Source: Deltaproteobacteria bacterium (lineage in GTDB: Bacteria > Desulfobacterota > SM23-61). Taken from it: a stretch of 14,469 nt of DNA. The position numbers and the translations under genes are program-made. Of the stretch, positions 7,419 to 14,084 are shown piece by piece (position 1 is the stretch's first letter; each line of letters starts with the position of its first letter). The DNA is taken from contig JACRCA010000033.1 of assembly GCA_016234425.1 (NCBI GenBank), positions 1 to 14,469 on the forward strand, in the 5' to 3' direction. A model generated the notes under the pieces. That model saw only the letters and a list, made by a program, of their open reading frames with translations, was not told the DNA's origin and did not search any database.

Positions 7419-8381
7419 ATGGAATCAAGCATCTCTTTTCGCGTTAATTTGAGAAGCTCCTCTAAGCGATTGGATGTCTTTCTCTCCCAAGAAGATACGG
7501 GTTTATCCCGATCCCAGATCAAAAGGTTAATTGAAAAAGGGAATGTTCAGGTCAGGGGGAAAAAAGCCAAGGCTGGGATGCGCCTGAAAGAAAACGACAT
7601 AGTCATCTTAAGCCTTCCTAAGCCTCAAAAATTGGAGATCCAACCAGAGCCCATTCCCTTGACCGTCCTTTACGAGGACTCTCATCTTATCGTGGTGGAA
7701 AAACCTGCGGGAATGGTGGTTCATCCGGGCGCGGGGAGATTTTCGGGCACGCTGGTCAACGCCCTTCTCCATCATTGCCCTGACCTCCCAGGGATTGGAG
7801 GGGTTCTTCGCCCAGGAATTGTCCATCGACTTGACAAAGATACCTCCGGCGTTCTTGTGGTGGCCAAAGATCATTTTACTCATCGAGCTTTATCGGAGCA
7901 ATTCAAGCAACACATCGTTAGGAGGAAATATATTGGCATCGTCTTCGGGCAGATTCCAGATGAAGGCCAAATCGACTCCACCATCGGGAGGCATCCGACC
8001 TACCGGAAGAAGATGTCCACCAGGCCCCGAAAAGGAAGGGAAGCCAGGACGCACTGGAAAGTAATGAAGCGCTTCCCGGATTTTACCCTTGGGGAGTTCA
8101 GGTTGGAGACTGGGCGGACCCATCAGATCCGCGTACACCTTTCCTCTATCGGTCATCCGCTCCTTGGCGACCCCTTATACGGCGGCCGAAAGAGGCTGGC
8201 TTCGATTGGGCCTCCTCTTCTAAGACAGGGCCTGCAAAAATTGCGGCGACAAGCTCTGCATGCAGCTTCTCTCGGGTTTGTGCATCCAGTAACGGGGGAA
8301 AACCTGGAATTCTCGTCGCCCATTCCTGCGGACATAGGAGAGGCCATTGGGCTTTTAGAAGAACTGGGGAAAAGAGGGTGA
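7419..8381 (+). CDS. rluD: 23S rRNA pseudouridine synthase, RluA/RluD family
   Basis: A 320-residue pseudouridine synthase. An N-terminal S4 RNA-binding domain (about residues 8-65, SSSKRLDVFLSQEDTGLSRS onwards) is followed by the catalytic domain. That domain has the motif IVHRLDKDTSGVLVVAKD with catalytic Asp139 and the later LETGRTHQIRVHLSSIGHPL followed by GDPLYGG, all typical of RluD/RluC. RluD modifies uridines 1911, 1915 and 1917 in helix 69 of 23S rRNA. The S4 domain and length favour RluD, but RluC-like specificity is not excluded. ATG 7419 gives a normal N terminus eight bases after the patatin stop. A TTG at 7386 would only add residues overlapping that gene. Confidence 0.9.
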   Translation: MESSISFRVNLRSSSKRLDVFLSQEDTGLSRSQIKRLIEKGNVQVRGKKAKAGMRLKENDIVILSLPKPQKLEIQPEPIPLTVLYEDSHLIVVEKPAGMVVHPGAGRFSGTLVNALLHHCPDLPGIGGVLRPGIVHRLDKDTSGVLVVAKDHFTHRALSEQFKQHIVRRKYIGIVFGQIPDEGQIDSTIGRHPTYRKKMSTRPRKGREARTHWKVMKRFPDFTLGEFRLETGRTHQIRVHLSSIGHPLLGDPLYGGRKRLASIGPPLLRQGLQKLRRQALHAASLGFVHPVTGENLEFSSPIPADIGEAIGLLEELGKRG

Positions 8382-8391
8382 AAGCCAAGAG

Positions 8392-9135
8392 ATGGAATTT
8401 CTTGAAATAGAGGACTGGAGAAGTTTTGGATTGATCGTCCACGGTTTTGGAATGAAAAGAACAGAGGGGCGGAAAGTCACGAAACGGGATTGGTGGGGGG
8501 AAAAGATTAGGGTTGGGCAAGAAGTATTTCCTTTAGTCTCCCTCCGGCAGGTTCATGGCGACAGCGTGGGGGTCTTTAACGGAAAGTCATGGAAGGCTAA
8601 GGAACTTTGGTGGGAAAAGGGGGATGGCGTCATTACTCGAGTGCAAGGATATGCCTTGGGAGTTTTCACGGCGGATTGTTTGCCTATCCTTTTTTTCGAT
8701 CCGGTCCAGCCAGCTGTGGGAGTTGTTCACGTCGGCTGGAGGGGCACGGCAAAAGGAATCTCCCAGAAAGCCGTTGGGAAAATGAAGGAAACTTTTAATA
8801 GTAGGAGCGAGAATATCCTCGTAGCTATGGGCCCGGGCATCGGCCCATGCTGCTATGAAGTTGATGACCCAGTGAAGAAAGCTTTTGCCGAAGGCGGTCT
8901 TCCGTGGGAGCTCATTTCCTCTTCTCGGGGAAAAGGAAGATGGTCTTTAGATTTGTATCAAGCAAATATTTACCTCCTCGAGCGCGCCGGGGTGAAGCGG
9001 AAAAACATCCATCTTTTGGCCCTCTGCACCTCTTGCTGCCAGGATATTTTTCACTCTTACCGCGCTGAGGGAGAAACCCGAGGAAGGCAGTTGAATTTCA
9101 TTGCCCTGAGGGAGGAGGTTAAAAAAAAATCTTGA
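8392..9135 (+). CDS. pgeF: Peptidoglycan editing factor PgeF (YfiH / laccase-domain, DUF152)
   Basis: A 247-residue protein of the multicopper-polyphenol-oxidase-like YfiH family. The conserved zinc-site residues are visible: His55 in LRQVHGDSV, Cys96 in FTADCLPILF and His113 in VVHVGWRGTAKGI. MGPGIGPCCYEVD and the C-terminal CTSCCQDIFHSYRAEGETRG followed by RQLNFI complete the family pattern. In E. coli PgeF prevents L-Ser from being built into the peptidoglycan stem in place of L-Ala; relatives FAMIN/LACC1 act on purine nucleosides. It starts ten bases after rluD, probably in the same transcript. The end is unusual: nine A residues (9121-9129) encode Lys-Lys-Lys just before the stop, and the stop codon lies inside the -35 box of the next promoter. 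Confidence 0.93.
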   Translation: MEFLEIEDWRSFGLIVHGFGMKRTEGRKVTKRDWWGEKIRVGQEVFPLVSLRQVHGDSVGVFNGKSWKAKELWWEKGDGVITRVQGYALGVFTADCLPILFFDPVQPAVGVVHVGWRGTAKGISQKAVGKMKETFNSRSENILVAMGPGIGPCCYEVDDPVKKAFAEGGLPWELISSSRGKGRWSLDLYQANIYLLERAGVKRKNIHLLALCTSCCQDIFHSYRAEGETRGRQLNFIALREEVKKKS

Positions 9136-9160
9136 CAACGGTTCGGCCAATTCTTAAAAT
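9132..9160 (+). promoter_or_regulatory. Sigma-70 type promoter for rho
   Basis: TTGACA (9132-9137, perfect -35) is separated by exactly 17 bases from TAAAAT (9155-9160, five of six -10 matches). A nine-A run (9121-9129) directly upstream could serve as an UP element. Transcription would start near 9167, giving a rho leader of about 300 bases. The -35 box contains the pgeF stop codon. This is the best promoter match I see in the window. Confidence 0.7.
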
Positions 9161-9169
9161 TTAGAATAG

Positions 9170-9187
9170 AATCCTTCCGCGGGGATT
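9170..9187 (+). repeat. Small hairpin at predicted 5' end of rho mRNA
   Basis: AATCC (9170-9174) pairs with GGATT (9183-9187), extended by two possible U-G pairs around a CCGC loop. It would lie within the first bases of the transcript from the promoter above and might protect the RNA 5' end. It is short and could be chance. Confidence 0.3.
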
Positions 9188-9217
9188 GCCTTAGAAAAAT
9201 CAAAGAATCTGCGTTGA

Positions 9218-9260
9218 AACCTTATCCAACGAAGTCCTTTCTGGGAAGCCAAATAAGGTT
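9218..9260 (+). repeat. 8-bp perfect inverted repeat in the rho leader
   Basis: AACCTTAT (9218-9225) and ATAAGGTT (9253-9260) are exact reverse complements around 27 bases. The right arm contains the AAGG that could act as ribosome site for the small ORF starting at 9264, so folding would mask it. Confidence 0.4.
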
Positions 9261-9263
9261 CTC

Positions 9264-9329
9264 ATGTTCGGTTGGAGTTGTGAAAAATTTGTAATTAAAT
9301 CGGTAAAGGGAATGTTGCTTCGGTCGTAG
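9264..9329 (+). CDS. Possible 21-residue leader ORF upstream of rho (uncertain)
   Basis: ATG at 9264 opens 21 codons (MFGWSCEKFVIKSVKGMLLR, then Ser, TAG at 9327-9329). AAGG at 9255-9258 sits five bases upstream, a weak ribosome site partly within an inverted repeat. E. coli rho has a leader gene, rhoL, but this peptide shows no likeness to it. Without comparison between species it may be a chance ORF. Confidence 0.18.
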   Translation: MFGWSCEKFVIKSVKGMLLRS

Positions 9330-9404
9330 AGCCAAGAAATCCTTTTCCTCGATTCAGGACCGGTAAGGCTATCCATCTTAGAAGAGGGGCGAAAAATCTC
9401 GTTT

Positions 9405-9433
9405 ATTATCTTTCGGGAGACGGCCGAAATAAT
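9405..9433 (+). repeat. Imperfect hairpin before the rho ribosome site
   Basis: ATTA-tc-TTTCGG (9405-9416) can pair with CCGAAA-TAAT (9424-9433), giving ten base pairs with a two-base bulge and a seven-base loop. It ends 24 bases before the GAGGAG ribosome site. A scattered T-rich stretch follows (9442-9457), but no compact T-tract, so it is a poor terminator and more likely a leader structure. Confidence 0.4.
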
Positions 9434-9468
9434 GATAGAGCAATTTTCATTTTTATTGAGGAGTCAAA

Positions 9469-10719
9469 ATGAATATTCTAGAGCTGAAAGAAAAAAAGAT
9501 CAGTGAATTAAATAAGTTAGCCAAGCACCTTAACGTAGAAGGTGCCAGCGGGATGCGCAAGCAAGACCTCATCTTTGCCATCCTGCAGGCCCAGACCGAG
9601 AAGAACGGGCTGATCTACGGGGAAGGGGTTCTGGAAACCCTGCCCGATGGCTTCGGATTCCTCCGATCTCCAGATTTCAATTACCTGCCTGGGCCTGATG
9701 ATATCTACGTTTCTCCCTCCCAGATCCGTCGGTTCAACCTGCGAACTGGCGATACGATTGCCGGTCAAATTCGGCCCCCCAAGGAAGGAGAGCGCTATTT
9801 CGCCCTGCTAAAAGTCGAGGCGGTTAATTATGAAGAGCCAGATTTGGCGCGGGAGAAAATGCTTTTTGATAACCTCACTCCTCTATACCCAAATAGACGT
9901 ATCCACTTAGAGGTCTCTGGGGAAAATAATAGGTCCATGCGGGTCATGGATCTTTTGACTCCAATTGGAATGGGGCAGCGTGGCTTGATCGTCAGTCCTC
10001 CGCGCGCCGGTAAAACCATGATTCTCCAGGCCATCGCCAACAGTGTAGCCCTCAACCATAAGGATATGGTCATGATCGTCCTTCTTATCGACGAACGGCC
10101 GGAAGAGGTCACCGATATGCAGCGCTCGGTCAGAGGGGAGGTGATCAGCTCGACATTCGATGAACCCGCCCAACGCCATGTTCAGGTGGCCGAGATGGTC
10201 CTGGAAAAAGCGAAGCGTTTAATCGAACACCAAAAGGATGTAATCATCCTCCTCGATAGCATCACGCGATTAGCCCGGGCCTATAACACGGTAGTCCCCC
10301 CCAGCGGAAAGATTCTCTCCGGCGGCGTGGACTCCAACGCCCTACATAAGCCGAAGCGGTTTTTTGGAGCGGCGCGAAACATAGAAGAAGGGGGGAGTTT
10401 GACCGTTATCGCGACGGCCCTGATCGATACGGGCAGCCGGATGGATGAGGTGATTTTCGAAGAATTTAAAGGCACGGGCAATATGGAAATCGTCCTCGAC
10501 CGCAAATTGGCTGACCGACGAATTTTCCCGGCCATCGATATCAACAAATCCGGCACGCGTAAAGAAGAGCTTCTTCTCACTTCCCACGAGTTAAATCGAG
10601 TATGGATTCTGCGGAAGCTTCTCCAGCCTTTAAATTCCATCGATGCCATGGAGTTTCTCCTGGATAAGATGAAAGGAACCAAAGATAACGCAGAATTTCT
10701 GGATTCCATGAGCCGATAG
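9469..10719 (+). CDS. rho: Transcription termination factor Rho
   Basis: A 416-residue Rho, close to the 419 of E. coli: a hexameric RNA-dependent ATPase/helicase that ends transcription. The N-terminal Rho-N helical domain (about 1-45, MNILELKEKKISELNKLAKH) is followed by the cold-shock-like RNA-binding domain (about 48-120, with LPDGFGFLRSPDFNYLPGPD). The ATPase core has P-loop SPPRAGKT at 176-183, VMIVLLIDERPEEVTDMQRS, the LLDSITRLARAYN segment, and the region containing RNIEEGGSLTVIATALIDTG. There are no large insertions of the kind seen in actinobacterial Rho. ATG 9469 follows GAGGAG by five bases. The gene has its own strong promoter and long leader, consistent with autoregulation. Confidence 0.98.
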   Translation: MNILELKEKKISELNKLAKHLNVEGASGMRKQDLIFAILQAQTEKNGLIYGEGVLETLPDGFGFLRSPDFNYLPGPDDIYVSPSQIRRFNLRTGDTIAGQIRPPKEGERYFALLKVEAVNYEEPDLAREKMLFDNLTPLYPNRRIHLEVSGENNRSMRVMDLLTPIGMGQRGLIVSPPRAGKTMILQAIANSVALNHKDMVMIVLLIDERPEEVTDMQRSVRGEVISSTFDEPAQRHVQVAEMVLEKAKRLIEHQKDVIILLDSITRLARAYNTVVPPSGKILSGGVDSNALHKPKRFFGAARNIEEGGSLTVIATALIDTGSRMDEVIFEEFKGTGNMEIVLDRKLADRRIFPAIDINKSGTRKEELLLTSHELNRVWILRKLLQPLNSIDAMEFLLDKMKGTKDNAEFLDSMSR

Positions 10720-10723
10720 CGAT

Positions 10724-10815
10724 ATAAAGGGTTCAAGGGCTTAAGGATTCGAGGCGTCAAGTTAAGGAATTCCCTGCTTTTTATACTCGAACCGTGGACC
10801 CCTTGGACCCTTTTA
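10724..10815 (+). repeat. 30-base imperfect inverted repeat between rho and rpmE
   Basis: The left arm (10724-10753, starting ATAAAGGGTTCAAGGG and ending GGATTCGAG) is matched by the right arm (10786-10815, starting CTCGAACC and ending TTGGACCCTTTTA). By eye about 21 of 30 positions pair exactly, and some mismatches are G-U. The loop is 32 bases and holds the palindrome GGAATTCC (10766-10773). The arms are built from GGGTTCAAGGG-like units, a style of dispersed intergenic repeat I have seen in related genomes. The stem could act as a terminator-like or RNA-stabilising element after rho, though no strong T-tract follows it. Confidence 0.6.
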
Positions 10816-10894
10816 AAGGAAAGATATTGAAAGTAGATGGAACCTATGGCGGTTTATTTCGACTTAAGTCCCTGGTTTCATCGGGAGGGTTATA

Positions 10895-11095
10895 ATGAAG
10901 AAAGGGATTCATCCCCAGTTTGTCGATGCGGTCATCAAATGTGCCTGCGGAAATGAAATTCGCACCCGCTCCATCAAGAAGGAGCTCTCTGTGGAAATTT
11001 GCTCCCGCTGCCATCCTTTTTTCACGGGCAAGCAGAAATTGGTAGATTCAGCCGGGCGGGTGGAGCGCTTCCAGAAAAAATACGGTCTAAAATAA
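10895..11095 (+). CDS. rpmE: Ribosomal protein L31 (bL31, zinc-binding form)
   Basis: A 66-residue large-subunit protein. MKKGIHPQFV matches the L31 start, and VEICSRCHPFFTGKQKLVDS followed by AGRVERFQKKY matches the conserved C-terminal half. Four cysteines, Cys16, Cys18, Cys36 and Cys39, show the zinc-binding (C+) type rather than the zinc-free paralogue used under zinc limitation. ATG 10895 follows GGGAGG at six bases. It lies 175 bases after rho, behind an inverted repeat; I see no convincing separate promoter. The next gene begins one base after the stop, so rpmE heads the translation-factor cluster. Confidence 0.97.
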   Translation: MKKGIHPQFVDAVIKCACGNEIRTRSIKKELSVEICSRCHPFFTGKQKLVDSAGRVERFQKKYGLK

Positions 11096-11096
11096 A

Positions 11097-12035
11097 ATGG
11101 AGAAAATTTCTGTTGGCGGACAAGCGGTAATCGAAGGCGTGATGATGCGGGCGCCCCACGCTTTGGCCATCGCCGTGCGCAAACCTAACGGCCAGGTGGC
11201 CCTCAAGGAGGATGTCTGGCGCTCGCTTTCCCAGCGACGCAAATTTTTTAAATGGCCCCTCCTGCGGGGCTCAGTGGTTCTTGTCGAGACGCTGATCAAC
11301 GGGCTGCAAGCTCTTTCCTTTTCGGCTAACCAGGTATGGGAAGAAGGAAAAGGAAGAGAAAGGCTGAGTTCTTGGACGCTGAGCATAATCATGGCCGCAG
11401 CTTTCGGACTCGGTATTGTATTTTTCGTAATTCTTCCCCATTATCTCACCGACTTCCTGAGCCATTTTTTCGGCGCAGATCTTGGGGTCGAGAATCTATT
11501 CTTCCACTTGGTGGATGGGCTGATCAAGGTATTTTTCTTCGTCGGCTACCTCTATCTCATATCGCTCCTGAAGGACATTCAGAGGATCTTCCAATACCAT
11601 GGGGCAGAGCATAAGTGCATCTATGCTTACGAAGCTGGGGAAGAGTTAACCGTGAGCAATGCCCGGAAGTATTCTACCTTGCACCCTCGATGTGGCACGG
11701 CTTTTCTGCTCATCGTACTCATCATTAGCATCCTCCTTTTTTCCGTGATCTTTCCTTTCCTCCCCAGATTTCCCTCCTGGGGAAGAGGCCTGGCCAATCT
11801 AATTTACGTGGGGATCAAGCTTCCCCTGCTTTTCCCCATTGCCGGCTTAGCCTATGAGGTGGTCAAACTCAGCGGGAAGAAACCGAATCACCCAGCCCTC
11901 AAAGTCGTCATCGCCCCCGGCTTGTGGCTCCAGCGCATGACTACCCGGCAACCCACGGACGACCAGATCGAGATCGCCCTGCGTGCCTTGCAAAGCGCCC
12001 TGCGGCTTGAATCCGGACAGAAAGTGGTTCTTTAA
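11097..12035 (+). CDS. DUF1385 family membrane protein (YqhQ-like), function unknown
   Basis: A 312-residue protein with the family signature GGQAVIEGVMMRAP at residues 7-20. Four probable membrane segments lie at about 93-115, 134-158, 200-222 and 232-257. Between the second and third is the conserved YHGAEHKCIYAYEAGEELT (from 167) and HPRCGTAF (from 196), whose His, Glu and Cys could bind a metal. The end, PGLWLQRMTTRQPTDDQIEI, is also family-typical. DUF1385 proteins have been described as predicted metal-dependent enzymes, but I know of no proven activity. The gene starts one base after rpmE and ends seven bases before prfA. The rpmE-DUF1385-prfA-prmC order is common in several phyla and hints at a link with translation or the envelope, without proving it. 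Confidence 0.9.
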   Translation: MEKISVGGQAVIEGVMMRAPHALAIAVRKPNGQVALKEDVWRSLSQRRKFFKWPLLRGSVVLVETLINGLQALSFSANQVWEEGKGRERLSSWTLSIIMAAAFGLGIVFFVILPHYLTDFLSHFFGADLGVENLFFHLVDGLIKVFFFVGYLYLISLLKDIQRIFQYHGAEHKCIYAYEAGEELTVSNARKYSTLHPRCGTAFLLIVLIISILLFSVIFPFLPRFPSWGRGLANLIYVGIKLPLLFPIAGLAYEVVKLSGKKPNHPALKVVIAPGLWLQRMTTRQPTDDQIEIALRALQSALRLESGQKVVL

Positions 12036-12042
12036 ATTGAGC

Positions 12043-13107
12043 ATGTTCCCCAAATTGGAAGAAGTGGAGAATCGATTCGAGGAGTTAGAGCGGCTCCTCG
12101 CCGACCCCAGAATCTTGGGGAACCCCAGGGAAATGCAGAAACTCGCCCGGGAGCGTGCCGAGATTTCTCGACTCGTGGAAACCTACCGAGCTTATAAGAG
12201 GGTCATGGAAGAGATCAAGGAAAGTCATGACCTGCTTTTGGAATCTGAGGGCGAGATGCGGGAGCTGGCTAAATCTGAACTGCAGTCCCTCAAGGAACGC
12301 CAGGCATCCTTGGAGCAAGAAATCAAAATCCTACTTCTGCCCAAAGATCCGAGGGATGAGAAGAACATCTTTTTAGAAATTCGCGCCGGGACCGGCGGGG
12401 GAGAGGCTGCTCTTTTTGCGGCTAACCTCTTCCGCATGTATGCCAAATACGCCGAGATGAACCGCTGGCGAGTGGAGGTGATGAGCCAGAACCCCACGGG
12501 CCTCGGGGGCTTCAGGGAGATCATCGCCCTTATCGAGGGTAAGGGGGTTTACAGCCGCCTAAAATACGAGAGCGGTGTGCACCGGGTTCAACGCATTCCG
12601 GTCACTGAATCATCGGGGCGCATCCATACTTCCACGGTCACCGTGGCCATCCTGCCCGAAGCCGATGAGGTGGAATTGGAGATCAACCCTAATGATTTGC
12701 GCGTCGATGTTTTCCGCTCCTCAGGCCCCGGAGGACAGAGCGTGAACACGACTGATTCGGCTGTGCGGATCACTCATATCCCTACGGGCATGGTGGTTAC
12801 CTGCCAGGACGAAAAGTCTCAGCATAAAAACAAGGCTAAAGCTTTAAAAGTTTTGCGGGCTCGCCTGCTTGACCGGTTCATGGAAGAACAGAGCAGCGAG
12901 ATCTCGGAAGAACGCAAAAGCCAAGTAGGCAGCGGAGATCGGAGCGAGCGCGTGCGCACGTATAACTTTCCCCAGAATCGCATCACGGATCATCGCCTTA
13001 GCCTGACCCTGTATCGTTTGGACAGCATCCTCGAAGGGGACCTAGATGAACTATTCGAGACCCTAAACACGTACTTCCAGGCGGAAGCTCTTAAGTTTCG
13101 AGGATGA
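12043..13107 (+). CDS. prfA: Peptide chain release factor 1
   Basis: A 354-residue RF1, which reads UAA and UAG and triggers peptide release. The N-terminal helical domain starts MFPKLEEVENRFEELERLLA. LEIRAGTGGGEAALFA and HRVQRIPVTESSGRIHTSTV follow, the latter with the tripeptide anticodon Pro-Val-Thr (186-188) of the RF1 P-x-T type. The catalytic GGQ lies at 230-232 in SSGPGGQSVNTTDSAVRITH. The RF1-type P-x-T motif rules out RF2 (Ser-Pro-Phe). ATG 12043 gives the standard N terminus. A TTG at 12037 would add two residues, and longer readings run back into the DUF1385 gene. No good ribosome site is visible, so coupling to the upstream gene is likely. prmC, whose product methylates the Gln of GGQ, follows directly. 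Confidence 0.97.
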   Translation: MFPKLEEVENRFEELERLLADPRILGNPREMQKLARERAEISRLVETYRAYKRVMEEIKESHDLLLESEGEMRELAKSELQSLKERQASLEQEIKILLLPKDPRDEKNIFLEIRAGTGGGEAALFAANLFRMYAKYAEMNRWRVEVMSQNPTGLGGFREIIALIEGKGVYSRLKYESGVHRVQRIPVTESSGRIHTSTVTVAILPEADEVELEINPNDLRVDVFRSSGPGGQSVNTTDSAVRITHIPTGMVVTCQDEKSQHKNKAKALKVLRARLLDRFMEEQSSEISEERKSQVGSGDRSERVRTYNFPQNRITDHRLSLTLYRLDSILEGDLDELFETLNTYFQAEALKFRG

Positions 13108-13110
13108 GGA
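13106..13110 (+). promoter_or_regulatory. Ribosome binding site for the TTG start of prmC
   Basis: GAGGA, six bases before TTG 13117, overlaps the prfA stop codon. An in-frame TGA at 13105-13107 blocks any earlier start, so this site and the TTG define the prmC N terminus. Confidence 0.55.
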
Positions 13111-13116
13111 AAACCA

Positions 13117-13995
13117 TTGCCCCCGCCTACCTGGACGATCTTAAATTTGCTTCGTTGGACCGAGGAAAGGTTCCAGAAAGAAGGCTTAAGTAACCCCCGC
13201 CTGGATGCCGAGGTTCTTCTCGCCAAAACTCTGGGGATGAGTCGAGTGGGTCTTTATACTCATTTTGATCAGCCCCTGCAACCAACGGAACTGGCTCAAT
13301 TTAAAAAGCTGGTTCAAAGACGGCTCAAGCGCGAACCCGTGGCGTATATCATCGGTGAGCGGGAGTTCTGGTCTCTTAGGTTCAAAGTCACTCCGGATGT
13401 TCTCATCCCTCGTCCGGAGACGGAAATTCTGGTTCATGAGGCCTTGAAAGTGTTGTCTCAGGGGGGACAGAAAAAGCGGAGTTGGCGGATTCTGGAAATG
13501 GGCACGGGCAGTGGAGCAATCAGCATCGCCCTGGCCAAGGAGCTTCCCTCGGCCTCCCTGGTGGCGACGGACCTCTCTGAAAGAGCTCTCTCCATCGCGG
13601 AAGAAAATGCCCGCCAGAATGGGGTCCGAGAGCAAATCCATTTTTTGCCGGGTGATCTATTCAATCCCCTGGGAAAAGGATGGAGATTTGAACTGATCAT
13701 TTCTAACCCGCCGTATATCCCCCAGGATCGCTTCCCCTTTTTAATGCCGGAGGTTCGCGATTTTGAACCACGGATAGCCTTGGACGGGGGGAAGGATGGT
13801 TTGGCCTTCTTTCGGAGGGCGCTGCCAACAGTAGGAGAGTTCCTTCAGCCCAGAAGCTGGTTTTTGGCGGAGATTGGGGCAGGTCAAGACAGAGCAGTCC
13901 AGCAGATTGCCGAGAAAAATCCGGAACTCAATTCCTTCGATTTTGTCGCAGACTTGGCTGGCACCAAGCGGGTGTTCCGAGCCCAGAAGAAGTGA
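13117..13995 (+). CDS. prmC: Release factor glutamine methyltransferase PrmC (HemK)
   Basis: A 292-residue SAM-dependent methyltransferase that N5-methylates the GGQ glutamine of release factors. The N-terminal helical domain contains NPRLDAEVLLAKTLG, and VTPDVLIPRPETEILVHEAL is the conserved linker motif. ILEMGTGSGAISIALA (motif I, about 126-140) binds SAM, and IISNPPYIP carries the substrate-binding NPPY at 197-200. The start is TTG 13117, because an in-frame TGA precedes it by nine bases and the family N-terminal region (TWTILNLLRWTEERF) follows at once. It lies nine bases after prfA, its substrate gene, a very common pairing. Most PrmC proteins I know have Asp where this one has Glu in ILEMGTGSG, a mild change. 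Confidence 0.96.
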   Translation: MPPPTWTILNLLRWTEERFQKEGLSNPRLDAEVLLAKTLGMSRVGLYTHFDQPLQPTELAQFKKLVQRRLKREPVAYIIGEREFWSLRFKVTPDVLIPRPETEILVHEALKVLSQGGQKKRSWRILEMGTGSGAISIALAKELPSASLVATDLSERALSIAEENARQNGVREQIHFLPGDLFNPLGKGWRFELIISNPPYIPQDRFPFLMPEVRDFEPRIALDGGKDGLAFFRRALPTVGEFLQPRSWFLAEIGAGQDRAVQQIAEKNPELNSFDFVADLAGTKRVFRAQKK

Positions 13996-14004
13996 TTTAT
14001 GTTT

Positions 14005-14072
14005 GGAGGCAGATTTTCAAGATTTTAAATATATACATTTTTTTCTGCAGGTATCGGTGAAAATCTGCCTCC
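14005..14072 (+). repeat. Perfect 15-bp inverted repeat upstream of murA
   Basis: GGAGGCAGATTTTCA (14005-14019) and TGAAAATCTGCCTCC (14058-14072) are exact reverse complements around a 38-base AT-rich loop with a seven-T run (14038-14044). The element fills most of the 101-base prmC-murA gap. No T-tract follows the right arm, so it is not a normal terminator in the + direction. The right arm ends in CTCC, which could also pair with the GGAG ribosome site of murA (14085-14088). It may be a regulatory leader, a small dispersed palindromic repeat, or an mRNA-stabilising stem. Confidence 0.8.
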
Positions 14073-14084
14073 TAACTAATTATT

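Larger units (their letters stand above)
9136..9468 (+). promoter_or_regulatory. Long rho 5' leader without a confident gene
   Basis: A 333-base gap between pgeF and rho. It holds the end of the promoter, a small hairpin at the likely RNA 5' end (9170-9187), an 8-bp inverted repeat (9218-9225/9253-9260), a possible 21-codon ORF (9264-9329) and an imperfect hairpin close to the ribosome site (9405-9433). No tRNA fold or known riboswitch is recognisable. In E. coli and others rho is autoregulated by attenuation in its leader, so a regulatory leader is the natural reading; the mechanism here is not shown by the sequence. Confidence 0.5.

Noticed and set aside
9405..9457. Intrinsic terminator/attenuator just before rho
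   Set aside because: The hairpin is imperfect and the following T residues are interrupted, so it does not meet the usual pattern; kept only as a leader structure.
10281..10760. A 159-codon reverse-strand open frame over the end of rho
   Set aside because: It covers the conserved Rho ATPase core and the adjacent repeat; no family match can be seen.
10816..10894. Possible promoter for rpmE with TTGAAA at 10827-10832
   Set aside because: No acceptable -10 box lies at 16-18 bases; the best AT-rich hexamer is about 20 bases away.
11983..12042. Extended N terminus for RF1 reaching back into the DUF1385 gene
   Set aside because: The extra 20 residues are not typical of RF1, whose start aligns with ATG 12043, and they simply overlap the upstream gene.
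14038..14044. Run of seven T as an intrinsic terminator for prmC
   Set aside because: No GC-rich stem sits directly before it; it lies in the loop of the larger inverted repeat.
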